Below are positions 1 through 6,532 of a stretch of 7,197 bases of DNA, one piece after another. Every line of letters begins with the position of its first letter. Positions within the stretch are counted from its first letter, which is position 1. The position numbers and the translations under genes are program-made. Source of the DNA: Neptuniibacter sp. (GTDB lineage Bacteria > Pseudomonadota > Gammaproteobacteria > Pseudomonadales > Balneatricaceae). The stretch is taken from assembly GCA_030149405.1 (NCBI GenBank), contig JASBRM010000097.1, positions 1 to 7,197 on the forward strand, given 5' to 3'. Under the pieces are notes generated by a model. That model made no database searches, was not told the origin of the DNA, and saw nothing but the letters and a program-made list of their open reading frames with translations.

Positions 1-38
1 TCATCATCCACTATCCATATATTACCTAGCAGACTCAT
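1..38 (-). CDS. glnG: Nitrogen regulation response regulator NtrC, N-terminal fragment (continues beyond window)
   Basis: Reading leftward from an ATG at 38-36, twelve codons give MSLLGNIWIVDD before the window ends. This matches the start of NtrC receiver domains, where a hydrophobic strand ends in the acidic pair that binds Mg2+ at the phosphorylation pocket; here it is Asp11-Asp12, the same numbering as in E. coli NtrC. A good Shine-Dalgarno sequence, GGAG at 49-46, sits 7 nt before the ATG, inside the end of ntrB. The start codon lies 17 bases inside ntrB, so the two genes overlap in different frames and are probably translationally coupled. In the known family NtrC is a sigma-54-dependent AAA+ activator phosphorylated by NtrB. 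Only the first dozen residues are visible, so the assignment rests on this motif plus its position directly after ntrB. Confidence 0.85.
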   Translation of the reverse strand, partial: MSLLGNIWIVDD

Positions 39-1107
39 GGTTCAGCTCCAACGGAATAAATAGTTTAAATTTGGTTTCACCCGGTTTCGTCTCACATTCA
101 ATTAAACCGTGATGTTGATTAATTATTGATTGGGCAATGGACAGACCTAACCCTGTGCCTTCGGCTCTGCCACTGACCATCGGATAAAAAATCTTACTCA
201 GAATTTCTTCAGGAATACCCGGGCCGTTGTCTACGATCTCAACACAGCAAACCAGACGGTGACATTCCGTACCCAAAGTAATCTGACGTAATGCTCGAGT
301 GCGTAATTCAATAACAGGCTTGTTTTCTCCACCGCTAAACAGAGCCTGCATACTGTTACGTACAATATTAAGAATCGCCTGAATCAACTGCTCAGAATCA
401 CCAACAAACTCAGGAATACTTGGGTCGTAATCCCTGACCATACTGAGCCCTTGGTTCGTCTCAGCGCTGATCAAGCTACAAACTCGCTCCAAAATGGCAT
501 GGATATTTACATCCTCCATTTTCGGCAATTTACGTGGCCCAAGAAGGCGATCAACAAGATTTCTCAAGCGATCTGCTTCTTCAATAATTACTCGCGTGTA
601 ATCATGCAGACTAGGGTCTTCCAATTCGCGTTCGAGTAACTGAGCCGCACCTCGTATACCGCCCAAAGGGTTCTTGATTTCATGCGCCATCCCTCTAACC
701 AGAGAACGCGCTGTAGCATGCTGCGAAAGAAGATCCTCTTCTCGTTCAATTCTCATCAAACGATCCCGGGCTTCGATCTCTATTAAGAGGTGGCTGCCTC
801 CATTAGGCAACATCACAGGATTAATGCTGTAATCAGCTGTAAGCGTGTTACCGCCCATCGTTCTGAGTTTTGCCTCTCTTCGGGTATAAGGATGCCCTGA
901 AACAAGACAGCTCTTTATATCTTCACGCTCTTCCCCACAGAGAACAAACCACTCCTCAAGCGGGAGCTGCGACAACCTGCGCATACTCGCCTCCAACAGC
1001 ATTTCTGCAGAGGGGTTTGCATACTCCAGTTCCAGTTGATCGTTAATCATCACAACGGCTCTGGAGAGGTTATCCAGTATTTGTTTATGCATTTCTGGCT
1101 GTGACAT
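22..1107 (-). CDS. glnL: Nitrogen regulation sensor histidine kinase/phosphatase NtrB (NR-II)
   Basis: Cytoplasmic two-component kinase of 361 aa that phosphorylates NtrC under nitrogen limitation; in the known system PII protein switches it to a phosphatase when glutamine is high. There is no membrane segment, as expected for NtrB. An N-terminal PAS domain spans about residues 8-115. The H-box is GMAHEIKNPLGG with phospho-acceptor His142 (His139 in E. coli). The N-box lies at about 243-256 with Asn247 and Asn251. The G1 box DNGPGIP is at 293-299, the F-box around Phe307, and the G2 box GTGLGLS at 317-323. All catalytic motifs are intact and the length is typical. The start is the ATG at 1107, preceded by AGAGAG at a spacing of 6 nt; Met6 is a less likely alternative. 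It is separated from glnA by a terminator and appears to have its own sigma-54 promoter. Its 3' end overlaps the ntrC start. Confidence 0.97.
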   Translation of the reverse strand: MSQPEMHKQILDNLSRAVVMINDQLELEYANPSAEMLLEASMRRLSQLPLEEWFVLCGEEREDIKSCLVSGHPYTRREAKLRTMGGNTLTADYSINPVMLPNGGSHLLIEIEARDRLMRIEREEDLLSQHATARSLVRGMAHEIKNPLGGIRGAAQLLERELEDPSLHDYTRVIIEEADRLRNLVDRLLGPRKLPKMEDVNIHAILERVCSLISAETNQGLSMVRDYDPSIPEFVGDSEQLIQAILNIVRNSMQALFSGGENKPVIELRTRALRQITLGTECHRLVCCVEIVDNGPGIPEEILSKIFYPMVSGRAEGTGLGLSIAQSIINQHHGLIECETKPGETKFKLFIPLELNHESAR

Positions 1108-1138
1108 TAGCTACTCTCTTTATCCTTAAAGATTGTTC

Positions 1139-1154
1139 TGCAAAAAATAAACCA
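1139..1154 (-). promoter_or_regulatory. Predicted sigma-54 (-24/-12) promoter of ntrBC
   Basis: On the minus strand the 16-mer TGGTTTATTTTTTGCA fits the sigma-54 consensus TGGCACG-N4-TTGCW at the essential positions: GG of the -24 element, TTGCA of the -12 element, and the exact GG-to-GC spacing. The CAC part of the -24 box is not conserved. Transcription would start near 1128, leaving a leader of about 21 nt before the ntrB ATG that contains the Shine-Dalgarno. Two NtrC-like boxes lie upstream. This is a pattern match by eye, not a mapped start. Confidence 0.6.
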
Positions 1155-1187
1155 AGTTTTCTTCAGTGCCACAGATTGGCGCCGAGG

Positions 1188-1204
1188 CGCACTAATAGTG
1201 TGAA
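1188..1204 (-). promoter_or_regulatory. Degenerate NtrC-box-like site upstream of ntrB
   Basis: On the minus strand TTCACACTATTAGTGCG has the 17-bp NtrC-box layout TGCAC-N7-GTGCA. It keeps CAC in the left half and GTGC in the right, with the correct half-site distance. It also holds a perfect short palindrome, CACTA-A-TAGTG, so another dimeric regulator is possible. Its centre is about 68 bp upstream of the predicted sigma-54 start and 53 bp (about five helical turns) from the stronger box. Confidence 0.4.
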
Positions 1205-1240
1205 CCTTAATATTTAAGTGTAATACCGGATCACCAAAAC

Positions 1241-1257
1241 CGCACCACTTTAGTGCA
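1241..1257 (-). promoter_or_regulatory. NtrC-binding site (strong match) upstream of ntrB
   Basis: The minus strand reads TGCACTAAAGTGGTGCG, matching the NtrC consensus TGCACCAAAATGGTGCA at all but three positions, including GCAC-N7-GTGC. Its centre is about 121 bp upstream of the predicted ntrB sigma-54 start, a usual enhancer distance. It lies between the glnA terminator and ntrB, so its target is most simply the ntrB promoter. Confidence 0.75.
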
Positions 1258-1298
1258 GGTAGAAAATAAAGAGATTTAAAAGAGGGATTTTCAGATAC

Positions 1299-1327
1299 AA
1301 AAAAGCCTCCATAAAGGAGGCTTTTTT
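1299..1327 (-). terminator. Rho-independent terminator of glnA
   Basis: A perfect 12-bp inverted repeat, AAAAAAGCCTCC at 1299-1310 and its complement at 1316-1327, encloses a 5-nt loop. In the glnA direction the GC-rich stem GCCTCC/GGAGGC is followed by at least six T. It starts 15 bp after the glnA stop. The A-run on the other side makes it potentially bidirectional, but no convergent gene needs it. It should limit read-through from glnA into ntrB. Confidence 0.93.
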
Positions 1328-1342
1328 CAGACCAGATGCGAC

Positions 1343-2749
1343 TTATACAGAGTAGTACAGGTCGAATTCAACTGGGTGAGTAGTCATGTTCACTTTCTCA
1401 ACTTCTTCACGTTTCAGCGCGATGAACGCATCCAGCATGTCGTCAGTGAATACACCACCTTTAGTCAGGAACTCACGATCAGTTTCCAGTGCGTCCAGAG
1501 CTTCCTCCAGAGAACCAGCAACCTGTGGGATTTCTGCTTCTTCTTCTGGTGGCAGATCGTACAGATCTTTATCTGCAGCATCACCAGGGTGGATCTTGTT
1601 CTGGATACCGTCCAGGCCAGCCATCAGCAGTGCTGCAAAGCACAGGTATGGGTTAGCAGATGGATCAGGGAAACGAGTTTCGATACGACGAGCTTTTGGA
1701 GTCGTTACGTATGGAATACGGATAGAAGCAGAACGGTTACGAGCAGAGTAAGCCAGCATTACTGGAGCTTCGAAGCCTGGAACCAGACGCTTGTATGCGT
1801 TTGTAGAAGAGTTAGTCAGTGCGTTCAGAGCTTTAGCGTGCTTGATGATACCACCGATGTAGTACAGTGCCATTTCAGACATGCCCGCGTAAGCATCACC
1901 AGCAAACAGGTTAACACCGTCTTTAGAGATAGACTGGTGAACGTGCATACCAGAACCGTTATCACCCACCAGTGGCTTAGGCATGAATGTAGCTGTTTTG
2001 CCGTAAGCGTGTGCAACGTTGTGTACGCAGTATTTCAGAACCTGAACTTCGTCTGCCTTAGCAGTCAGAGTGTTAGGACCAACACCGATTTCACACTGAC
2101 CAGCAGTTGCTACTTCGTGGTGGTGTACTTCAATTTCCAGATCCATTGCTTCCATCGCGTCACACATAGCGCCACGCAGGTCGTGCAGAGAATCGATTGG
2201 TGGTACTGGGAAGTAACCGCCTTTAACACGTGGACGGTGACCAGTGTTACCACCTTCAATCTTGTGGCTAGAAGCCCAAGATGCTTCTTCAGAAGCGATA
2301 GTGTAACCACAACCACTGATGTCTGCGTGCCACTGAACTTCGTCGAATACGAAGAATTCTGGCTCTGGACCGAAGATAGCAGTATCAGCGATACCAGTAG
2401 ACTTCAGGTACTCTTCAGCGCGTTTAGCAACAGAACGTGGGTCACGCTCGTAACCCTGACCAGTAGCAGGCTCAACGATGTCACAACGAACGATAACAGT
2501 TGGAGCTTCAGAGAACGGATCCAGCAGAGATGCTGAATCATCAGGCATCAGGATCATGTCAGATTCGTTGATACCTTTCCAACCAGCGATGGAAGAACCA
2601 TCGAACATTTTACCTTCTTCAAAGAAGTCATCACCCATGTCTGAAACAGGGATAGTTACGTGCTGCTCTTTACCACGAGAGTCTGTGAAGCGCAGGTCAA
2701 CCCATTTAGCTTCGCTTTCTTTGATCAGATTCAGAGTCTTCTCTGACAT
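1343..2749 (-). CDS. glnA: Glutamine synthetase type I (GlnA), adenylylation-regulated
   Basis: Glutamate-ammonia ligase: ATP-dependent formation of glutamine from glutamate and ammonium, working as a cytoplasmic dodecamer. The 468-aa length is that of enterobacterial GSI, and key residues fall at canonical Salmonella numbering: Asp50 in MFDGSS, metal ligands Glu129 and Glu131 in GPEPEF, Glu212 and Glu220, His269 in GSGMHVH, Glu327 in PGFEAP, Arg339, Arg344, Glu357 and Arg359. The adenylylation tyrosine is Tyr397 in KDLYDLP, so this is the GSI-beta subtype controlled by GlnE. The start ATG at 2749 has GGAG 8 nt upstream. Codon use is strongly biased, as in highly expressed genes, which also explains long open frames on the opposite strand. 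A sigma-54 promoter with two NtrC boxes lies upstream and a terminator follows directly. Confidence 0.99.
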   Translation of the reverse strand: MSEKTLNLIKESEAKWVDLRFTDSRGKEQHVTIPVSDMGDDFFEEGKMFDGSSIAGWKGINESDMILMPDDSASLLDPFSEAPTVIVRCDIVEPATGQGYERDPRSVAKRAEEYLKSTGIADTAIFGPEPEFFVFDEVQWHADISGCGYTIASEEASWASSHKIEGGNTGHRPRVKGGYFPVPPIDSLHDLRGAMCDAMEAMDLEIEVHHHEVATAGQCEIGVGPNTLTAKADEVQVLKYCVHNVAHAYGKTATFMPKPLVGDNGSGMHVHQSISKDGVNLFAGDAYAGMSEMALYYIGGIIKHAKALNALTNSSTNAYKRLVPGFEAPVMLAYSARNRSASIRIPYVTTPKARRIETRFPDPSANPYLCFAALLMAGLDGIQNKIHPGDAADKDLYDLPPEEEAEIPQVAGSLEEALDALETDREFLTKGGVFTDDMLDAFIALKREEVEKVNMTTHPVEFDLYYSV

Positions 2750-2774
2750 GAGACATTCTCCAGTTTGTAATTAT

Positions 2775-2805
2775 AAGGCCGGACTTAAAATAAGCAGCCA
2801 GCCTT
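2775..2805 (-). other. Possible hairpin in the glnA 5' leader
   Basis: In the predicted 80-nt glnA leader, AAGGCTGG (2805-2798) can pair with CCGGCCTT (2782-2775). The 8-bp stem has one G-U pair and a 15-nt loop. The 3' arm ends about 13 nt before the Shine-Dalgarno GGAG. No T-run follows, so it is not an obvious attenuator, and I do not recognise a known riboswitch. It may stabilise the mRNA or be chance. Confidence 0.3.
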
Positions 2806-2839
2806 TGAGAAATCAGAATTTATTCGGTGATTTTCAGAG

Positions 2840-2855
2840 AGCAATTTGTATGCCA
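2840..2855 (-). promoter_or_regulatory. Sigma-54 (-24/-12) promoter of glnA
   Basis: The minus strand reads TGGCATACAAATTGCT, a near-perfect match to TGGCACG-N4-TTGCW with GG and GC at the required distance. The predicted start is near 2829, giving an 80-nt leader to the glnA ATG. NtrC boxes are centred about 98 and 128 bp upstream of this start, close to the arrangement known for E. coli glnAp2. Confidence 0.88.
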
Positions 2856-2918
2856 AGCAGCGCTTTAACAAAAACCCCTTAGATTTCAACGCCTGTTATG
2901 AACAGACCATAATCACCA

Positions 2919-2935
2919 TGCACCAAAATAAAGCA
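2919..2935 (-). promoter_or_regulatory. NtrC box, promoter-proximal, upstream of glnA
   Basis: The plus strand reads TGCACCAAAATAAAGCA. The left half and centre match TGCACCAAAATGGTGCA exactly (11 of 11), while in the right half only GCA is kept. The centre is about 98 bp upstream of the predicted sigma-54 start and 30 bp from the second box, about three helical turns, so both could be bound on one DNA face. Strand is given for the regulated gene. Confidence 0.7.
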
Positions 2936-2946
2936 TCAATAGAAAG

Positions 2947-3090
2947 CTATACCCAAAACAGTGCATGTCAATTATATAATCACCCAAGCGGCTAACATCA
3001 TACTCTAATATTCAGCATTTCAGCTACTAAGAAAGCGGATTTATTGCCGCGGATCACTACTCTTTTTACAGGGAAAAACTATACCCAAAA
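2947..3090. repeat. 12-bp direct repeat CTATACCCAAAA in the glnA-typA intergenic region
   Basis: The 12-mer CTATACCCAAAA occurs at 2947-2958 and again at 3079-3090, 132 bp apart in the same orientation. The first copy overlaps the distal NtrC box of glnA. The second lies about 75 bp upstream of the predicted typA transcription start and lacks the GTGCA half-site. It may be a regulator site or chance in A-rich DNA. The rest of the 2966-3151 stretch holds nothing I can identify. Confidence 0.35.
2949..2965 (-). promoter_or_regulatory. NtrC box, promoter-distal, upstream of glnA
   Basis: The plus strand reads ATACCCAAAACAGTGCA. It has a perfect GTGCA right half and the CCAAAA centre of the NtrC consensus, but a poor left half. 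It complements the neighbouring box, whose left half is the good one. A TTGACA hexamer on the minus strand (2971-2966) directly abuts it, so a sigma-70 promoter covered by NtrC, as at E. coli glnAp1, is conceivable, but no good -10 is seen. Confidence 0.55.
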
Positions 3091-3151
3091 ACAATTCATC
3101 CGCATTTTGCTAATTGTCCAATAAATATGCAGTATTTTTCCCACAAAGACG

Positions 3152-3157
3152 TATAAT
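3152..3157 (+). promoter_or_regulatory. Predicted sigma-70 -10 element of typA
   Basis: A perfect TATAAT is followed by a G/C-rich discriminator (GCCGC), placing the transcription start near 3164 and giving a leader of about 31 nt to the typA GTG at 3195. No convincing -35 hexamer is present at 16-18 bp spacing, so the promoter may need an activator or UP-like A/T sequence. The in-frame ATG at 3156 lies within this box, which argues against that upstream start. Confidence 0.55.
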
Positions 3158-3194
3158 GCCGCATTCGCAAAAAACACCTTACAGGTACACACTC

Positions 3195-5006
3195 GTGATC
3201 GAAAAGCTAAGAAACATCGCCATCATCGCGCACGTTGACCACGGTAAAACAACTCTGGTTGATAAGCTGTTATCTCAATCTGGCACCCTGGGGCGCCGTG
3301 ATGAAGGCACTGAGCGCATCATGGACTCCAATGACCAGGAGAAAGAGCGCGGCATTACCATTCTGGCAAAAAACACAGCCATTAAATGGAATGACTACCG
3401 TATTAACATCGTAGACACTCCGGGCCACGCCGATTTCGGTGGTGAAGTAGAACGAGTTCTGTCGATGGTAGATTGTGTATGCCTTTTGGTTGATGCGGTT
3501 GATGGCCCAATGCCACAAACACGCTTTGTAACTCAGAAAGCTTTCGATCAGGGCCTTCGCCCGATCGTTGTAATCAACAAGATTGACCGTCCTGGCGCAC
3601 GCCCAGATTGGGTTATTGATCAGGTATTCGATCTGTTTGATAGCCTGGGGGCTACGGATGAACAACTGGATTTCCCAATTGTTTACGCGTCTGCACTGAA
3701 CGGTATCGCGGGTCTCGACCCAGAAGAAATGTCCGAAGACATGACTCCACTGTTCGAAGCGATTGTTGAACATGTAGAGCCACCTAAGGTTGATGTTGAT
3801 GGTCCGCTGCAGATGCAGGTTTCCGCTCTGGACTACAACAGCTACCTTGGCGTAATCGGTGTCGGCCGTGTAACTCGCGGTACGATCAACACAAATACGC
3901 AAGTTAAGGTTATTGACCGTGAAGGCGCTATTCGTAGCGGCCGCATCCTGAAAATCATGGGTTATCACGGCCTGGAACGTGTTGAAGTAGAAAGTGCGAC
4001 TGCGGGTGACATCATTTGTGTTACTGGTATTGACGCTCTGAACATCTCTGACACGATCTGTGACCCTGATAAGGTTGAAGCCCTGCCAGCGCTGAGCGTA
4101 GACGAGCCAACCGTATCCATGACCTTCCAGGTGAATGATTCTCCATTTGCAGGTCAGGACGGTAAATTCGTAACCAGCCGTAACATTAAAGAACGTCTCG
4201 ACCGCGAGCTGATTCATAACGTAGCTCTGCGTGTAGAAGATGGTGAGACGCCTGAGAAATTTAAAGTATCTGGTCGTGGTGAACTTCACCTGTCGGTACT
4301 GATTGAAACCATGCGTCGTGAAGGATTTGAGCTGGGTGTTTCCCGTCCTGAAGTAATCCAGAAAGAGATTGACGGTGAGATTCAGGAACCTTTCGAGCTG
4401 GTAATGATTGATGTTGAAGATGAACATCAGGGTTCAGTTATCGAAGAGCTTGGTAAGCGTAAGGGCGACATGACGAATATGGAAGTAGACGGCAAAGGCC
4501 GTGTACGTCTTACATTCATGATTCCATCCCGAGGCCTGATCGGTTTCCGCTCCCTGTTCCTGACGATGACTTCAGGTACCGGCATCATGACCTCTATCTT
4601 CGACCACTACGGTCCGGTTAAAGAAGGTGAAGTAGTCAGCCGCATCAACGGTGTACTGGTTTCCATGGTTACCGGTAAAGCACTGGGTTACGCGCTATGG
4701 AACCTGCAGGATCGTGGACGTTTGAGTATCGATCCAAACGTTGAAGTTTACGAAGGCATGATTCTGGGTATTCACAGCCGTAGCAACGATCTGGCAGTTA
4801 ACCCAACTAAGGGTAAGCAACTTACCAACGTTCGCGCCTCCGGTTCTGATGAAAACATCCAGCTTACACCACCTGTTCGCTTCACTCTGGAACAGGCTCT
4901 GGACTTCATCGAAGATGATGAACTGGTTGAAGTGACCCCTAACTTCATCCGCCTGCGTAAAAAGCTTCTCAAAGAGAACGAGCGTAAACGCGCTAAAAAC
5001 AAATAA
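3195..5006 (+). CDS. typA: Ribosome-associated translational GTPase TypA/BipA
   Basis: GTPase of the EF-G/LepA superfamily that binds 70S ribosomes; in known systems it aids large-subunit assembly and growth at low temperature or under stress. The GTP-binding motifs are complete: G1 AHVDHGKTT at 12-20, G2 around RGIT at 52-55, G3 DTPGH at 74-78, and G4 NKID at 128-131. A beta-barrel domain II (about 200-300), EF-G III- and V-like domains, and the TypA-specific C-terminal domain ending in a lysine/arginine-rich tail follow. I chose the GTG at 3195, giving 603 aa beginning [18 protein letters not shown], the family's conserved start; AGG lies 9 nt upstream. The frame is open back to a TTG at 3114, but those extra 27 residues are not family-like and contain the predicted -10. 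Codon use is strongly biased like glnA. The gene is divergent from glnA and ends in its own terminator. Confidence 0.97.
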   Translation: MIEKLRNIAIIAHVDHGKTTLVDKLLSQSGTLGRRDEGTERIMDSNDQEKERGITILAKNTAIKWNDYRINIVDTPGHADFGGEVERVLSMVDCVCLLVDAVDGPMPQTRFVTQKAFDQGLRPIVVINKIDRPGARPDWVIDQVFDLFDSLGATDEQLDFPIVYASALNGIAGLDPEEMSEDMTPLFEAIVEHVEPPKVDVDGPLQMQVSALDYNSYLGVIGVGRVTRGTINTNTQVKVIDREGAIRSGRILKIMGYHGLERVEVESATAGDIICVTGIDALNISDTICDPDKVEALPALSVDEPTVSMTFQVNDSPFAGQDGKFVTSRNIKERLDRELIHNVALRVEDGETPEKFKVSGRGELHLSVLIETMRREGFELGVSRPEVIQKEIDGEIQEPFELVMIDVEDEHQGSVIEELGKRKGDMTNMEVDGKGRVRLTFMIPSRGLIGFRSLFLTMTSGTGIMTSIFDHYGPVKEGEVVSRINGVLVSMVTGKALGYALWNLQDRGRLSIDPNVEVYEGMILGIHSRSNDLAVNPTKGKQLTNVRASGSDENIQLTPPVRFTLEQALDFIEDDELVEVTPNFIRLRKKLLKENERKRAKNK

Positions 5007-5017
5007 TCTCTCTTTTG

Positions 5018-5045
5018 AAAAAGGCAGCAATAAGCTGCCTTTTTT
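5018..5045 (+). terminator. Rho-independent terminator of typA
   Basis: An 11-bp perfect stem, AAAAAGGCAGC at 5018-5028 and GCTGCCTTTTT at 5034-5044, has a 5-nt loop and continues as a run of six T. It begins 11 bp after the typA stop. It should separate typA from pip transcription, implying a promoter for pip in the 80 bp that follow. Confidence 0.93.
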
Positions 5046-5082
5046 ATTGCCTTCAGACATAGCCCTAAACCCACAGCCTCTC

Positions 5083-5088
5083 TATACT
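5083..5088 (+). promoter_or_regulatory. Possible -10 element of the pip-dtd unit
   Basis: TATACT differs from TATAAT at one position and lies between the typA terminator and pip, where a promoter is needed. The transcription start would be near 5095, about 30 nt before the pip ATG. No recognisable -35 hexamer or extended -10 accompanies it, so the call is weak. Confidence 0.33.
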
Positions 5089-5125
5089 TAAGCGGTTAAC
5101 AAACTACTGTGGAGCTGGCTTTTCT

Positions 5126-6076
5126 ATGCGCGTACCTTATCCCGAAATTCACCCTTATGCGGAACATCGGCTGCAGGTATCAGAGCTGCATACTTTGTAT
5201 GTAGAGGAAAGCGGAAACCCACAAGGCATCCCAGTCCTGTTTATTCATGGCGGACCCGGCGGTGGCACTTCACCCGCTCATCGCAGTTTTTTTGATCCAG
5301 AAAAATACCGCATTATTCTGTTTGATCAGCGAGGTTGCGGGCAATCCACACCTCACGCTGAGCTTACTGATAACACAACCCAACATCTCATCGATGATAT
5401 GGAAAAAATCAGAGAGCTGCTGAACATTGAACAATGGTTACTGTTTGGTGGTTCATGGGGTTCAACTCTGGCCCTGCTCTATGCGCAAGCACACCCTGAC
5501 AAAGTACTCGGTATGATCTTGCGGGGTATTTTTCTTTGCCGTGATCAGGATATTCAGTGGTTCTATCAAAAAGGTGCCAGCGCCATTTTCCCTGATTACT
5601 GGCAGGAGTATCTTCAGGTTATCCCTCCGTCAGAACAGGACAACCTGCTAGAGGCATATTACAAACGACTGACATCAGATAATGAAATTGCCCGTATGTC
5701 TGCAGCAAAAGCATGGTCAATTTGGGAAGGCCGCTGCTCAACACTCGATCCCAATAACGATATCGTAGATCACTTTGCGGACCCGCATGTTGCTTTGGCA
5801 ATGGCTCGAGTTGAAGCCCACTATTTCATCAATGAAGCTTTTATACAGCCCAATCAGATTATCGAAAACTGTGACAAAATCAGCCACCTGAAAACCATAA
5901 TTGTGCACGGTCGTTACGATGTAGTCTGCCCAATTGATCAGGCTTATTCACTCTACAACGCACTTCCGGAATCAGAACTGCATATAGTTAGAGATGCCGG
6001 ACATTCAGCGTTTGAGAAAGGCATCACCGATAACTTAATCCGAGCGACTGACAGCTTCGCAGTCTCACTAGCCTAA
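5126..6076 (+). CDS. pip: Proline iminopeptidase (prolyl aminopeptidase, alpha/beta hydrolase, family S33)
   Basis: Removes N-terminal proline from peptides, probably in the cytoplasm since no signal peptide or membrane segment is seen. The 316-aa length and motifs fit the Serratia/Xanthomonas-type enzyme. The oxyanion-hole motif HGGPGGG is at 41-47, and DQRGCGQS at 67-74 is the family signature. The nucleophile is Ser110 in GGSWGS, the acid is Asp265 in HGRYDVVCP, and the base is His293 in DAGHSAFE. These are each three residues earlier than in the Serratia marcescens enzyme (Ser113, Asp268, His296, from memory). A cap domain occupies roughly 135-235. The ATG at 5126 has GGAG 11 nt upstream, a rather long spacing. 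dtd follows after 18 bp, so the two are probably one transcript. Codon use is less biased than in typA. Confidence 0.96.
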   Translation: MRVPYPEIHPYAEHRLQVSELHTLYVEESGNPQGIPVLFIHGGPGGGTSPAHRSFFDPEKYRIILFDQRGCGQSTPHAELTDNTTQHLIDDMEKIRELLNIEQWLLFGGSWGSTLALLYAQAHPDKVLGMILRGIFLCRDQDIQWFYQKGASAIFPDYWQEYLQVIPPSEQDNLLEAYYKRLTSDNEIARMSAAKAWSIWEGRCSTLDPNNDIVDHFADPHVALAMARVEAHYFINEAFIQPNQIIENCDKISHLKTIIVHGRYDVVCPIDQAYSLYNALPESELHIVRDAGHSAFEKGITDNLIRATDSFAVSLA

Positions 6077-6094
6077 ATACCCGAATAGACAAAC

Positions 6095-6532
6095 ATGAAA
6101 GCCTTAATACAAAGAGTTAAGTCTGCATCAGTTGATGTAAACAATGAGACAACAGGCAAGATTAATCAGGGAATTCTACTCTTCCTCGGGGTAGAGAAGG
6201 ATGATAACGAAGCGAAAGCCGACAAACTCCTGAAGAAAATTCTGGGATACCGAATTTTTGCAGATGAGGATGGCAAGATGAATCTCAACCTCCAACAAAT
6301 AAATGGAGGCCTGATCATCGTATCTCAATTCACTCTTGTTGCCGAAACCAGCAAAGGCTTGAGGCCGGGGTTTTCTTTAGGAGCATCCCCCGAACTGGGA
6401 GAGCAGCTGTATGACTATTTTGTTTCTCAGGCGCAGCAGCAACATGAGATAACAGAAACAGGAATATTCGGGGCTGATATGCAGGTTAATCTTATCAATG
6501 ACGGCCCCGTTACTTTCTGGTTAGAGTGCTGA
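6095..6532 (+). CDS. dtd: D-aminoacyl-tRNA deacylase (DTD)
   Basis: Hydrolyses D-amino acids (and, in known enzymes, glycine mischarged on tRNA-Ala) from tRNA, protecting translation from wrong-chirality residues; a cytoplasmic homodimer. The 145-aa length is standard. It starts with the typical [13 protein letters not shown]. The SQFTL motif is at 77-81, and the Gly-cisPro motif is within NDGPVTF (Gly137-Pro138), the chirality-selecting element inserted into the partner subunit's active site. It begins 18 bp after the pip stop with no clear Shine-Dalgarno before its ATG, so translation may depend partly on coupling to pip; the start is still well supported by family alignment from residue 1. 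Its TGA stop directly abuts the stop codon of the convergent gene tapT. Confidence 0.97.
   Translation: MKALIQRVKSASVDVNNETTGKINQGILLFLGVEKDDNEAKADKLLKKILGYRIFADEDGKMNLNLQQINGGLIIVSQFTLVAETSKGLRPGFSLGASPELGEQLYDYFVSQAQQQHEITETGIFGADMQVNLINDGPVTFWLEC

Noticed and set aside
1376..2536. Long plus-strand open frame (386 codons) antisense to glnA
   Set aside because: Its translation is low-complexity in Cys, Phe, Ser, Thr and Val with no domain. It arises because the highly biased codons of glnA rarely give stops on the other strand.
2770..2775. TATAAT on the minus strand 20 bp before the glnA start
   Set aside because: The -35 position (GCTGCT) matches the consensus at about one base, and the site lies inside the leader of the well-supported sigma-54 promoter.
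2478..2882. Plus-strand open frame of 134 codons running from within glnA through its promoter region
   Set aside because: It overlaps the start of glnA and the sigma-54 promoter, and its translation has no family resemblance.
2943..2971. TTGACA on the minus strand next to the distal NtrC box, considered as the -35 of a sigma-70 glnAp1-like promoter
   Set aside because: The best -10-like hexamer, TATAGC, is only 14 bp away, and at 16-17 bp spacing the match is 3 of 6 or worse. It is mentioned only as conceivable.
2971..2980. Palindromic ATTATATAAT giving TATAAT on both strands, considered as a promoter for glnA or typA
   Set aside because: No -35 hexamer is found at 16-18 bp on either strand, and it lies about 220 bp from either coding start.
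3270..4427. Long minus-strand open frame (385 codons) antisense to typA
   Set aside because: Same artefact as for glnA: codon bias in a highly expressed gene leaves the complementary frame open. There is no recognisable domain and no ribosome binding site of note.
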